Assembly (NCBI GenBank): GCA_034435375.1
Contig: DAOTXR010000052.1
Span: 186,001 to 250,000 of the forward strand
Length of the DNA stretch: 64,000 nucleotides
Origin: DAOTXR01 sp034435375
GTDB lineage: Bacteria > Chloroflexota > Anaerolineae > Aggregatilineales > UBA3940
Direction of reading: 5' to 3'
The stretch's first letter is position 1, and each line of letters starts with the position of its first letter. Positions 20,349 to 28,729 of the stretch are shown here, in pieces. A program made the translations under genes and the position numbers. The notes beneath the pieces are model-generated. The model was given only the letters and a program-made list of their open reading frames with translations. It had not been told where the DNA came from and searched no databases.

Positions 20349-21380
20349 ATGGATCTGACCACGACTTACATGGGCATGAAGCTCAAGAACCCCATAGTGC
20401 CATCAGCATCACCCCTGTCGTACAGCCTCGATGGCATCCGACGTATGGAGGATGCTGGCGCATCGGCGGTGGTGATGTACTCCCTGTTTGAGGAGCAAAT
20501 TATACGAGAGAGTCTCCAGCTCGATCACTTTCTGAGCTACAACACTTATAGCTTTGCTGAGGCCCTGACCTACTTCCCAGAGATGTCTGAGTACAGAATG
20601 GGGCCGGATGAGTACCTGAAGCTGATCAGCCAAGCCCGGCAGGCAGTGAGCATCCCCATCATTGGCAGCCTGAACGGCGTCTCGACGGGTGGCTGGATCG
20701 AGTATGCACGCAAGATTCAGGAGGCCGGTGCCCACGCCCTGGAGCTCAACATCTACTACATCCCCACTTCAGTGGACATCACCGGAGCCGAGGTCGAGCA
20801 GATGTATCTGGACGTGGTGCGCGATGTCAAGTCCAGTGTGACGATCCCGGTTGCTGTGAAGCTCAGCCCATACTTCAGTGCTACGGCGAACATGGCTCGC
20901 CGCCTGGTAGAGGCAGGGGCTGACGCGCTGGTGTTGTTCAATCGCTTTTACCAGCCTGACTTCGATCTGGATACACTGGAAGTCGTGCCCCGCTTGGTGC
21001 TGAGCACGTCGTATGAGTTGCGCCTGCCGTTGCGTTGGGTAGCCATCCTCTATGGTCGCGTGAAGGCCGATTTTGCGATCACCAGCGGTGTCCATACCCA
21101 CGAGGATGTGCTCAAGGGCTTGATGGCCGGCGCCAACGTTACGATGATGACCTCCGAGCTGCTGCGGCATGGCGTGGAGCGGATTGGGATGATCCTGGAG
21201 GCGCTGGAAAACTGGATGGAGGAGCATGAGTACGAGTCGGTGACCCAGATGCGCGGTAGTATGAGCCAGCAACATGTAGCTGAGCCTGCTGCCTTCGAGC
21301 GAGCCAACTATATGAAGGTGCTCCAATCCTGGCGGCCTGATCCTGCTGGGTTGGGATACTCACGGAGCGGCAACGAGTGA
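20349..21380 (+). CDS. Dihydroorotate dehydrogenase-like flavoprotein
   Basis: This is a 343-aa TIM-barrel protein of the DHOD/PreA superfamily. The start at 20349 gives the usual N-terminus (MDLTTTYMGMKLKNPIVPS) and has GGGGG upstream; an earlier ATG at 20334 lacks a ribosome site. The FMN-binding core is recognisable (GSLNGVSTGGWIEYA, ALELNIYYI, VAVKLSPYFS, ITSGVHTHEDVLKGLMAGA). The usual catalytic Cys or Ser loop of pyrimidine enzymes is not obvious, so orotate formation should not be assumed. It lies 137 bases after nifJ on the same strand and ends at a strong terminator, so cotranscription with PFOR is likely, suggesting a redox role (inference). Confidence 0.85.
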   Translation: MDLTTTYMGMKLKNPIVPSASPLSYSLDGIRRMEDAGASAVVMYSLFEEQIIRESLQLDHFLSYNTYSFAEALTYFPEMSEYRMGPDEYLKLISQARQAVSIPIIGSLNGVSTGGWIEYARKIQEAGAHALELNIYYIPTSVDITGAEVEQMYLDVVRDVKSSVTIPVAVKLSPYFSATANMARRLVEAGADALVLFNRFYQPDFDLDTLEVVPRLVLSTSYELRLPLRWVAILYGRVKADFAITSGVHTHEDVLKGLMAGANVTMMTSELLRHGVERIGMILEALENWMEEHEYESVTQMRGSMSQQHVAEPAAFERANYMKVLQSWRPDPAGLGYSRSGNE

Positions 21381-21410
21381 GGCCGACAACCTACATTTTT
21401 AGTGGTGAGG

Positions 21411-21445
21411 AAAACGTCTCCGACCAGGAGACGTTTTGTGTTTTT
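21411..21445 (+). terminator. Intrinsic terminator after the DHOD-like gene
   Basis: AAAACGTCTC-cgaccag-GAGACGTTTT is a perfect stem with a 7-nt loop, followed by GTGTTTTT. It closes the nifJ / DHOD-like unit. Confidence 0.85.
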
Positions 21446-21534
21446 CACATAGGAACGCTGGGATTCGGAGAGGTTCTACTGAAAGCAGAGACAGTCAGGT
21501 TGATGGGGCTTATCACGGAGCGGCTTGCTCCTGC

Positions 21535-21575
21535 AAAAAAACATGTCGGCCTGGACACCGTATCCAGGCCACATG
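21535..21575 (-). terminator. Intrinsic terminator of the small CxxC protein gene
   Basis: The minus strand reads CATGT-GGCCTGGA, a 7-nt loop, TCCAGGCC, one bulged base, ACATG and then seven T residues. It lies about 110 bases after the stop at 21683. Confidence 0.85.
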
Positions 21576-21682
21576 GGCGGACTATAGGGTTGTTAGTCGC
21601 AGCAGGCTTGGGACGGACTACCTGATTCCCATCTGCCACTCTCTGTCTCTGCCCCACAAACTTCCCGTGTGCTGGCTTCAGG

Positions 21683-22021
21683 CTATGCCACAGCCTCCTT
21701 GGCGGCCCTTTCGCTGAGGTAGGCTTCTGTGTCGGCCAGTGCCTCGTAATAAGCCTCTAGCAGATCGCGGTCTGGGCCTTTGTAACGCCGCAGGGTCTGT
21801 GTGACACACATGGCACATCCACGCATCGCGCGGTAGCTATCTGTCTCACATTCCATGCAGCCATTCAGCCGGACCATCATCAGAGAGAAGGCAATGACCT
21901 CGGCGTGGTCCTCGGGTAGAGCGAGGACGCGATCCACCAGCTCTCGCCACTCTGGGCCGCGCATGTCGCGCAGCATTGGGATCACATAATTTGGGAACAT
22001 GAGTTCATTGTTACTATACAT
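21683..22021 (-). CDS. Uncharacterised small cysteine-motif protein
   Basis: I do not recognise the family. The ATG at 22021 is preferred because GAGGGG lies five bases upstream, giving 112 aa; an in-frame ATG at 22078 has no ribosome site. The protein is mostly helical by composition and carries Cys-x2-Cys-x10-Cys-x2-Cys in its middle (GCMEC then GCAMC), a spacing that could hold zinc or an iron-sulfur cluster. The acidic, Tyr- and Leu-rich C-terminus follows. It is a monocistronic unit with a strong terminator. It sits between PFOR and ferredoxin-NADP reductase genes, which makes a redox or metal role conceivable but unproven. Confidence 0.65.
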   Translation of the reverse strand: MYSNNELMFPNYVIPMLRDMRGPEWRELVDRVLALPEDHAEVIAFSLMMVRLNGCMECETDSYRAMRGCAMCVTQTLRRYKGPDRDLLEAYYEALADTEAYLSERAAKEAVA

Positions 22022-22151
22022 CGCACCCCTCGCTGGCATAAAAGCCCTGAACTGCCAGCTGCCCCATCCGCTGTACATTCAGAACTGCGAACACCCACAT
22101 GGAGATAACAAAAAGATAACGCTCAACTGTTCGCATTGTATGTGGGCTATC

Positions 22152-22168
22152 CACATTTCGTCAATGTG
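22152..22168. repeat. Short inverted repeat upstream of the CxxC protein gene
   Basis: CACATT-tcgtc-AATGTG is a perfect 6-bp inverted repeat, 131 bases upstream of the gene start at 22021. It may be an operator, but chance is possible. Confidence 0.3.
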
Positions 22169-22296
22169 AACACAGTACTATCAGGGTTAGTTTTGGGTTA
22201 GGCTCAGTATCTATTGCCTGATATGAAGCTGCTCCGGAAACGCTTCAGGAGCCTGTATTGAGGATCTTCAATCAGCCCATTGGTGAAAGATGTCAG

Positions 22297-22320
22297 CGGG
22301 GCAGGCGCGCGCCTGCCCCG
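22297..22320 (-). terminator. Perfect 24-bp GC palindrome after the ferredoxin-NADP reductase gene
   Basis: The sequence is CGGGGCAGGCGC followed by its exact reverse complement. It begins 11 bases beyond the stop at 22331. The transcript could form a strong hairpin, though the following U-tract is weak (ATCTTTC), so it may be a processing or pause structure rather than a classic terminator. Confidence 0.5.
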
Positions 22321-22330
22321 TATCTCACGA

Positions 22331-23761
22331 TCAATCGCCTGTCGGGCGCGGCAGCGCGGCTTTGTGGCGATGCAGCGCCTCCAGCATCTCGCTCACCTCG
22401 GTGAATTTGACGCGGGGACGGCCCACTGCCTTGCCCCTCTCTATCTCAAGCTGGTCAAGCACCTGCCAGTCCTCAAAAGTCACCCAGGTCACATTGCGCT
22501 GGCTCAGCAAGGCTTCCATAGCCTGGCGATCCGGCCTAGCCGGGGTCAGCAGCTTGTTGGCTTGCAGGTCCTTCAACAGCTCTTCGACGGTCTCGACAGC
22601 GTCGGGTTTGTTGGTGCCGATCACGCCGGTCGGGCCACGTTTGATCCATCCTACCACGTAGTCGCCGATCACCGGTTCGCCGCCTTCGAGCTTGGTCAGC
22701 ACACGGCCCCTGTCGTTAGGAATGGTGCCCCACGGTTCGTGGAACGGTACGCCGGGCAGCGGCAAGCCTCGATATCCGACTGAGCGAAAGACCAACCCTA
22801 CGGGGATGGTCTCATACTCATTTGTGGGACGCGGGCGCAGCGTCCCACGTGAGTCTTGGTAAAGTTCGTTCCTGACGATTTTTATCGCCTCAACGTGGTC
22901 GCTGCCGACAATCTCAACCGGTGAGACGAGAAAGCGGAAGATGATCTGCTTTGGCTTGCCCGTCTGCGGTGCGGCAGCGTACTGCCGCAGGTATTCTAAG
23001 TTCTTGATAGCCGTCTTATCTTCGCCTGTGTCAATATACGCCTGGCTGAGGGGATCCAGCTCCACTTCGTGGGGAGCAAGAACAACACCGGCTTCCTCCA
23101 TCTCACCCATCTCTTTAATCTCGGGATTGGTGAAAGCCGCCTGGGCCGGGCCTCGCCGTCCCAGGATGTAGATTGTCTTGACCCGACTGTGGGCCAGCGC
23201 CTCGAGCGCATAGTCGGCAATGTCGGTGCTATACAACTCGTTGTGGCTGCGAGCCAGGATGCGTGCTACATCCATCGCCACGTTGCCAATGCCAACAACT
23301 GCTGCGCTCTCCTGCGTCAGGTCGAAGTGAAGGTGGCTGTAGTCTGGGTGTCCGTTGTACCATGCCACGAACTCTGTCGCCGGATGGCTGCCCAGCAGGT
23401 CCTCGCCCGGAACATCCAACGGACGGTCAGTCTGTGCGCCGACCGCATAGATCAGCGCATGATAGTAGTTAATAAGGTCATCGCGCATCACGTCTCGCCC
23501 AAAACCAACGTTCCCGTAGAAGCGGAAACACGGGTGAGCAGCAATGCGCTCGTAGACCTTGGTCACCGATTTGATCTTCTGGTGATCAGGAGCCACACCG
23601 CCTCGTACCAGGCCATACGGTGTAGGCAGACGATCGAACATGTCAACCTCAATAGCGAGGTTGTCTTGCTTCAACAGGTGCTCGGCTGCGTAGAATCCTG
23701 AGGGTCCAGAACCGATGATAGCTACTCGGAGTGGGTTGTCTCGTGTTCCTGGTGCGCTCAT
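22331..23761 (-). CDS. Ferredoxin/adrenodoxin-type NADP reductase (FprA-like)
   Basis: This 476-aa FAD enzyme moves electrons between ferredoxin and NADP(H). The FAD site is VAIIGSGPSGFYAAEHLL near residue 14, the family motif PYGLVRGGVAPDHQ is near residue 50, and the NADP-binding VVGIGNVAMDVARILA is near residue 160. The C-terminal VVGWIKRGPTGVIGTNKPDA is characteristic of the FprA/adrenodoxin reductase group of actinobacteria and mitochondria, not the plant type. The last 80 residues extend the fold with an unrecognised tail. GAGGT lies 12 bases before the ATG. It could recycle ferredoxin reduced by the nearby PFOR into NADPH. Confidence 0.92.
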   Translation of the reverse strand: MSAPGTRDNPLRVAIIGSGPSGFYAAEHLLKQDNLAIEVDMFDRLPTPYGLVRGGVAPDHQKIKSVTKVYERIAAHPCFRFYGNVGFGRDVMRDDLINYYHALIYAVGAQTDRPLDVPGEDLLGSHPATEFVAWYNGHPDYSHLHFDLTQESAAVVGIGNVAMDVARILARSHNELYSTDIADYALEALAHSRVKTIYILGRRGPAQAAFTNPEIKEMGEMEEAGVVLAPHEVELDPLSQAYIDTGEDKTAIKNLEYLRQYAAAPQTGKPKQIIFRFLVSPVEIVGSDHVEAIKIVRNELYQDSRGTLRPRPTNEYETIPVGLVFRSVGYRGLPLPGVPFHEPWGTIPNDRGRVLTKLEGGEPVIGDYVVGWIKRGPTGVIGTNKPDAVETVEELLKDLQANKLLTPARPDRQAMEALLSQRNVTWVTFEDWQVLDQLEIERGKAVGRPRVKFTEVSEMLEALHRHKAALPRPTGD

Positions 23762-24070
23762 GCTGTTTTCTGACCTCTATCCAGATGTGCGGATAAATTC
23801 CCCCCGGCCCGACAGTTGAGTATGTCCTCCTTCTCTACATGCTTAAGCTCAGCTGGGTTGGCTATAACGGTGTGGCTCACCTGCCGCCGGTTCTGGCAAG
23901 ACGCCAAAATCATAATAGCACGAAAATTAGCGAAACGCGCCTCCCGTACCCTCGCCGGAGGCGGTCAGGTGCAGCCGTTGTTAGGCCGCAACTTAATACC
24001 CCAAAGTTCATCCCTGCGCGATCTGGATGATCGGGGAAGAATCTTACGGTAGCCGCTTAAACCATGTTCT
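23762..24070. other. Intergenic region upstream of the ferredoxin-NADP reductase gene
   Basis: This 309-base gap has no gene. It holds the extended -10 at 23912-23920 on the minus strand and, in the leader, a minus-strand AGGAGG (near 23825) with no start codon at usable distance. Confidence 0.4.
23912..23920 (-). promoter_or_regulatory. Extended -10 promoter of the ferredoxin-NADP reductase gene
   Basis: The minus strand reads TGC-TATTAT. The predicted start near 23905 gives a leader of about 144 nt before the gene at 23761. No strong -35 is visible. Confidence 0.45.
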
Positions 24071-24346
24071 CTACGTTGATTCGGCGTACCAGTCTTTCTT
24101 GCAGGCTTCATTAAATCTTTCTCCCTCGCGTATGTAGAACTCGGTGTAACCGCATGTGGCGCATATCCAAGCGCGGAATGTGAAATTTTCGGTATGTACA
24201 GACTGAAACATCTTGTGCTCGTCTGGTGGTTCTATAAGTGTTATCATCAAAATACCGCTGCCATAACTCGAAATAACATTGGCTTGAACTGGCACGTTCT
24301 GTAAGACCTTTGTTACACCGCACTTGGGGCAGGTTCCGTTCTTCAT
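24071..24346 (-). CDS. Small zinc-ribbon protein, low-GC gene
   Basis: The ATG at 24346 is supported by AAGGAG about six bases upstream and gives a 91-aa protein starting MKNGTCPKCG. It contains one CPKC knuckle near the N-terminus and CATC about 50 residues later, a widely spaced treble-clef or zinc-ribbon pair. The middle contains VQANVISSYGSG and MITLIEPP. I do not recognise a specific family and cannot assign a function. By eye its GC content is clearly below that of its neighbours (mid-40s percent against the high 50s), and the flanking gaps are also AT-richer, suggesting acquisition or relaxed selection. Confidence 0.65.
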   Translation of the reverse strand: MKNGTCPKCGVTKVLQNVPVQANVISSYGSGILMITLIEPPDEHKMFQSVHTENFTFRAWICATCGYTEFYIREGERFNEACKKDWYAEST

Positions 24347-24517
24347 AGTCTCTCCTTGGGTATTTTCATTATTGAGATGCCATGAATTCACGCAATTGTT
24401 GTTCTGCCGGCAACCACGGTTGTTGCGCCTATGGTATTAGATATGCTGGTGTTGTGACGAGGCGGCCTAACACAAGTATACAACGAGTTGTGCTTTCCTT
24501 CACACTCCACTTGAGGA

Positions 24518-25534
24518 CTATGCACAAAACACGTTCTGGAGCGTCTCGGCATCGTCCAGAAGCCATTCTACCAGCTGCTGAGTCATCTCCAGCTCATGGC
24601 GATAGTCAATCGGCAAGTCCTCGGCCATCCACAGTGCGTCAATGAGGCGCAGTGTGATCATCAGCCAGGGCAACAGCATGCCTTCTGCCTCACTCAGCGC
24701 GATGGTCTCGCGATAGGCCAGGGCGAACGCCTCCACGCGCGGCCAGGGCAACAGCGGGCCGGTCTGTCCCGGCAGCATTGCATCTGCTCGGCGGCCAACA
24801 AACTTCAATAGCGCCGAGGCCACGTCGAAGATGCGTACAAAGTATGCGCTATCGGACCAATCCACCAGCGCCGCGATCCCCCCACGAGGGTCGAAAATCA
24901 CGTTGCCTGGTTCAACTGCGCCGTGGACGATCAGCCAACCCACCTCAGCCGTGTCGGCCAGCCTGCTTGCCTCATCCCGCAGTCGATCGGCAGTGTCGCG
25001 CACGAAGCGCTCGGCTTGGCGGTCAATCTTGCGTTGCACCTGCAGTGCCTGGAGACGAGGGGCTATATAGCTGTGCAGATCGAAAAACGCTGCGAGGGAT
25101 GTCTCGCCCCAGGCAGGTAATTTGTAATAGGTTGGCTCGTACCCAGATACCAGGTGGTGGAACCATCCCAGCGTGCGCCCGAGGCTGGCGATCTGTTGGC
25201 GGTCACCCATCGTAAACCCCTCGCCCTCCACGAAGGGAAAAGCCTCGTACAGAGACCCTTCCCAGTCCACCCATGTCTGGCCATCGAGGCAAGGCAGCGG
25301 GGCTGGAGTTGGAAAGGCGCATCCGGCCAAGTATAGGATCAGGTCATGGTCAGCAGCAACGCTTTCCAGGGTGGCAGAACTGGCCCGCTGTTTGAAAACG
25401 TAGCGACCTGTCTCGGCAACCACAGAAAAGGTGGCTTCCGTCCAGCTGCCGCCCTGTGGCTCCACCGTGTAAACGGCGCCCAGGTCGTAGTGTGATAGGA
25501 CCTCCTCTGGCAAGTGTGGCAAATTGGACACCAT
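24518..25534 (-). CDS. APH/choline-kinase-like phosphotransferase fold, catalytic Asp missing
   Basis: This 338-aa protein has the aminoglycoside phosphotransferase/homoserine kinase II fold. The ATP-anchoring Lys is in YVFKQR (Lys48), and the metal-binding Asp is in ALVDWSD (Asp225). The Brenner-type catalytic loop, normally HGDxxxxN, reads HGAVEPGN (204-211): the base Asp is Ala, encoded GCA, while His204 and Asn211 remain. It may therefore be a pseudokinase, bind a small molecule without phosphorylating it, or use Glu208. GGAT lies about 14 bases before the ATG. A TATAAT at 25571-25576 on the minus strand may be its own -10, separating it from the ACT gene 72 bases upstream. Confidence 0.82.
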   Translation of the reverse strand: MVSNLPHLPEEVLSHYDLGAVYTVEPQGGSWTEATFSVVAETGRYVFKQRASSATLESVAADHDLILYLAGCAFPTPAPLPCLDGQTWVDWEGSLYEAFPFVEGEGFTMGDRQQIASLGRTLGWFHHLVSGYEPTYYKLPAWGETSLAAFFDLHSYIAPRLQALQVQRKIDRQAERFVRDTADRLRDEASRLADTAEVGWLIVHGAVEPGNVIFDPRGGIAALVDWSDSAYFVRIFDVASALLKFVGRRADAMLPGQTGPLLPWPRVEAFALAYRETIALSEAEGMLLPWLMITLRLIDALWMAEDLPIDYRHELEMTQQLVEWLLDDAETLQNVFCA

Positions 25535-25570
25535 AGGCTTCTGCCGGTTATCCTCTCAGTTTGCAGCTCA

Positions 25571-25576
25571 ATTATA
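25571..25576 (-). promoter_or_regulatory. Candidate -10 box of the APH-like gene
   Basis: A perfect TATAAT on the minus strand lies 36 bases before the start at 25534. No -35 is recognisable, so this is tentative. Confidence 0.35.
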
Positions 25577-25606
25577 GTGGGTGAATGCAGCCCGCGCCCA
25601 CCTGGA

Positions 25607-25987
25607 TCAAGGTTCAATCTGATGTCCTGCGCACCTAAGCGCCTCTACGGCGTCTTCTAGCCGTTCTGCCCGGACAAGCAGATAGTCCGTGTCGAAGGTT
25701 GAGACAGCGAACAGACTGATCCCGGCTTCCATTAGCGGCACCGCCAGTGACGCCAGCACACCGATCAGGGAGAAGTCGAGCGGACCTTTGACCTTTAGGC
25801 AGCGCCAACCGCTCTCACACGGGATTCCCGCCGGCACGACCTCCTGGAGGCACACGATGGACACCTCGTTGTCTGTGTGGGTGATCGAGAAGAAAGCCCC
25901 ACTCAATGCCCAGGAGGGAATCGACGCGACAGGGTCGAGCCGACAGACAGAAAACATGCCGGGGAGCACCTGAAGCGTCAGGAACAC
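25607..25987 (-). CDS. ACT domain-containing protein
   Basis: This 126-aa protein is built of two ACT-like halves, as in the small CASTOR/ACT_7 proteins that bind amino acids. The first half has FSVCRLDP and the second is FSLIGVLASLAVPLMEAGISLFAVSTF followed by DTDYLLVR, the signature of this group. The GTG start at 25987 has GGAGA ten bases upstream. It lies 56 bases after the class A PBP gene on the same strand and 72 before the APH-like gene. It probably senses an amino acid; the ligand and partner are unknown. Confidence 0.82.
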   Translation of the reverse strand: MFLTLQVLPGMFSVCRLDPVASIPSWALSGAFFSITHTDNEVSIVCLQEVVPAGIPCESGWRCLKVKGPLDFSLIGVLASLAVPLMEAGISLFAVSTFDTDYLLVRAERLEDAVEALRCAGHQIEP

Positions 25988-26043
25988 AGCAATGGTCTCC
26001 AGAGAGCAAAAACGACAGAGCTACCGAGCGAGAAAAACAGACC

Positions 26044-28545
26044 TTACTCCGGTGGATTAACCCTGAAAGGAACCTGGCTGCTTTCAATGAACTCGCCACT
26101 GGCCGTGTATCCGGTTGCGCTGGCGATATGTTCTCCTTCTTCGAGCGCCCAGTACACCTCAAACGGTGGGCTGGCGATCGTCGCCAGTGGCACATTGTCC
26201 ACATATAGCGTTACGTCGCGCAGGCCCAGCGGCCCCACTGCCATCACTCGGATGCGTTGCGTGTTGCGGGGCAGCCCCGGATCGATGCGATAGATCGTGT
26301 GGGCATCCGGCGAAGTGATAAGCAATCGGTCCCAGCCAATGACATCTGTGCCGGATACTTCGACCTGTGCCAAAACGTCAGGCAGTAGTGGAAGACCCTG
26401 CCGACGCGCCCAGTCGTGCGCCTGCAGCGGCAGATCGAGGAACAGGCGATCCTCGCGTCGCTCCACAGGTGTCGTCTCGTCAGCAGGTAGGCCAGTCAGC
26501 GTATCAACCGTGACCCGCTGGTAGAAGGTGTCATATCCAGTCGGCGCTGTTCCGGTGATAAACCACTCTCGCCGGGTATAGGGGCAGTCTGGCGTGGGCA
26601 GCTTGCCGGAAAGAGCGCAGATTTCTACTTGCTCCAACCCTGGCGGGCGCTCAAACTGAAGCTCTGGCTGACCGCGCAGCACTGTGCGCATGAACTGATG
26701 CCAGATTGGCCCAGCCCCACTTACCCCGCTGATGTTGACCATCGGCGAGTTGTCAGCGTTGCCCACCCATACCCCGACCACCAGGTTAGGCGTATAGCCG
26801 ACTGTCCAGTTGTCGCGGAAATCAGTGGTGGTGCCCGTCTTGGCCGCCGCTGGCCGCCCGATCTGGAGGATGCTGTGTGTGGTGAAAGTTGGAGCCCGAG
26901 CCAGGTTATCGCTCAGGATGTCGCTGATCAACCAAGCAACACGTTCGTCCATCACACGTTCTCCCAGCCCGCTGTGCTGAGAAAAGACGACCTGGCCATC
27001 CGCCCCCGTCACTTCAAGGATCATCACCGGCTTGACGAATCTACCGCCATTGGCGAATGCAGCATAACCGGCAACCAGTTCCACCAACCGAACCTCTCCC
27101 CCGCCCAGCGTAACTGACAGATCATAGTTCTCTGGGTTGGTGAAGGTTGTCATACCCAGCTTGGCCACGAAGTGCAGCAAGCTCTCTATGCCGATGTTGT
27201 CCAACGCGATGACCGCCGGGATGTTGTAACTCGATGCCAGTGCTTCGCGAACCAACACCGGGCCGTGTTCCTGGCGATCATAGTTCACAGGCACGTATGC
27301 GAATCCCTCGCGTGTGACGAACGCTGTCCGCACATCGAGGATCATGGTGGCTGCTGTCCAGGGGGCGTGTCGGGTGGGATCAAAGGCAACAGCATAAGTG
27401 AAGGGCTTCATGGCCGAACCAGGCTGGCGCGGCGCGAGAGCCATGTTCACCGCGCCGCTGCTCTGTACGTCGAAGTAATCGGGGCTGCCAAGCATGGCTA
27501 AAACCTGCCCAGTATGCGGGTCGAGGGCAACAAGCGCCGCGTCGAGTGCATTATGAGGCGGATCGCCTGGCATAGGCGTATTGAGCAGCTCCAGGTGCCG
27601 TCGGGCGATGCGTTGTGCAGCGTTCTGCCAGTCCAGGTCGAGCGTGGTGCGCACCACCAGTCCTCCGCTGTAAAGTACTTCTGGTGGAACAACCTGTTCA
27701 AGCTGTGCATAGACTGCCGACACGAAGTGGGGGGCCTCGATGGTGTACCGCTCGGCAGCAAACGCCAGGGGTTCGACCCTGGCCGCCTCGGCCAACGCCG
27801 GTTCGATCAGGCCGTTCTGGACCATCAGTCCTAATACGACGGATTGTCGTTCCTTGGCCGCCTGGGGATCAGAGAGCGGGTCGTATAGGGCGGGAGCCTG
27901 CGGCAACCCGGCCAGCAGTGCGCACTCGGCCAAGTCAAGGTCCGCCAGCGGCTTACCAAAATATGCTCGGGCCGCTGCATCGATGCCGTAGGCCAGATTG
28001 CCATAGTAAGTCTGGTTAAGATACAGCAGCAGTATCTCGTTTTTGCTGTAGTGGCGCGAGAGTCGATAGGCCAGGATGCTCTCGCGCAGTTTACGCTCCA
28101 ATGTCCGCTCGGCTCGCTCCTGCGGATCGAGCAGCAGATTGCGAGCCACCTGCTGTGTGATGGTGCTCCCGCCGGCGATGATCTCGCCGCCACGCAGGTT
28201 AATCCACACTGCGCGCATGATGCCGCGCAGATCGACGCCAGGGTTGGTATAAAAGCTGGCATCCTCAGTGGCAATGGTCGCATCAATGCACGCCTGTGGA
28301 ATGGCCTCCAGCGGCACGACGGTGTTGCGTCCTGCCTTCTCGCCGATCACCTCGTAAAGTGGCCGCCCGTAGCGGTCAGTGATACGGATCGAGGGTGTGT
28401 GCAGTCCAGCGCTCAGGTCGTCTACATTGGGGAGGTCGGTGAACAACCACGCCCGAATGCCAATCGCCGCCCCAGCGATCAGCGTGAGGGATAGACCAAC
28501 TGCGACGAAAAGGCGGCGCGTGCCAGGTTTAAGACGCTCAGCCAT
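26044..28545 (-). CDS. Class A penicillin-binding protein (transglycosylase/transpeptidase)
   Basis: This 833-aa bifunctional enzyme polymerises and crosslinks peptidoglycan at the outer face of the membrane. A signal anchor (about residues 13-33) is followed by a GT51 domain with ATEDASFY and GGSTITQQVARN. The transpeptidase has PGSAMKPF, SSYN and AAKTGTT, so all three catalytic motifs are intact. The last 90 residues form an extra beta domain (YVDNVPLATIASPPFEVYW), like the C-terminal domain of PBP1C-type enzymes. There is no ribosome site before the ATG; a TACAAT ends six bases upstream, so the mRNA may be leaderless. Genes for an ACT protein and an APH-like protein follow on the same strand. 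Confidence 0.93.
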   Translation of the reverse strand: MAERLKPGTRRLFVAVGLSLTLIAGAAIGIRAWLFTDLPNVDDLSAGLHTPSIRITDRYGRPLYEVIGEKAGRNTVVPLEAIPQACIDATIATEDASFYTNPGVDLRGIMRAVWINLRGGEIIAGGSTITQQVARNLLLDPQERAERTLERKLRESILAYRLSRHYSKNEILLLYLNQTYYGNLAYGIDAAARAYFGKPLADLDLAECALLAGLPQAPALYDPLSDPQAAKERQSVVLGLMVQNGLIEPALAEAARVEPLAFAAERYTIEAPHFVSAVYAQLEQVVPPEVLYSGGLVVRTTLDLDWQNAAQRIARRHLELLNTPMPGDPPHNALDAALVALDPHTGQVLAMLGSPDYFDVQSSGAVNMALAPRQPGSAMKPFTYAVAFDPTRHAPWTAATMILDVRTAFVTREGFAYVPVNYDRQEHGPVLVREALASSYNIPAVIALDNIGIESLLHFVAKLGMTTFTNPENYDLSVTLGGGEVRLVELVAGYAAFANGGRFVKPVMILEVTGADGQVVFSQHSGLGERVMDERVAWLISDILSDNLARAPTFTTHSILQIGRPAAAKTGTTTDFRDNWTVGYTPNLVVGVWVGNADNSPMVNISGVSGAGPIWHQFMRTVLRGQPELQFERPPGLEQVEICALSGKLPTPDCPYTRREWFITGTAPTGYDTFYQRVTVDTLTGLPADETTPVERREDRLFLDLPLQAHDWARRQGLPLLPDVLAQVEVSGTDVIGWDRLLITSPDAHTIYRIDPGLPRNTQRIRVMAVGPLGLRDVTLYVDNVPLATIASPPFEVYWALEEGEHIASATGYTASGEFIESSQVPFRVNPPE

Positions 28546-28551
28546 ACTCGG

Positions 28552-28557
28552 ATTGTA
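28552..28557 (-). promoter_or_regulatory. -10 box directly upstream of the class A PBP start, possible leaderless mRNA
   Basis: The minus strand reads TACAAT, and the next six bases end at the ATG (28545). Initiation seven bases after the -10 would begin exactly at the start codon. No Shine-Dalgarno is visible and no clear -35 is seen. Confidence 0.4.
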
Positions 28558-28729
28558 ATACGCGGCGGACCTGGGCGCGAGGTCTGCCAGACAAGTGACA
28601 GGCTACTGCCAGAAGGCAGTATGAAACGCCAAGCATGTGGTCAGAGCGGGCCACAGCAACAGCCAATCGACCACCCCAGCAGCATGCGAAGCTATCGTTG
28701 CACAAACTGGCCATAAAAACCAATGACGG

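Noticed and set aside
21377..21625. Frame crossing the terminator after the DHOD-like gene
   Set aside because: It runs through two intrinsic terminators and looks like untranslated sequence.
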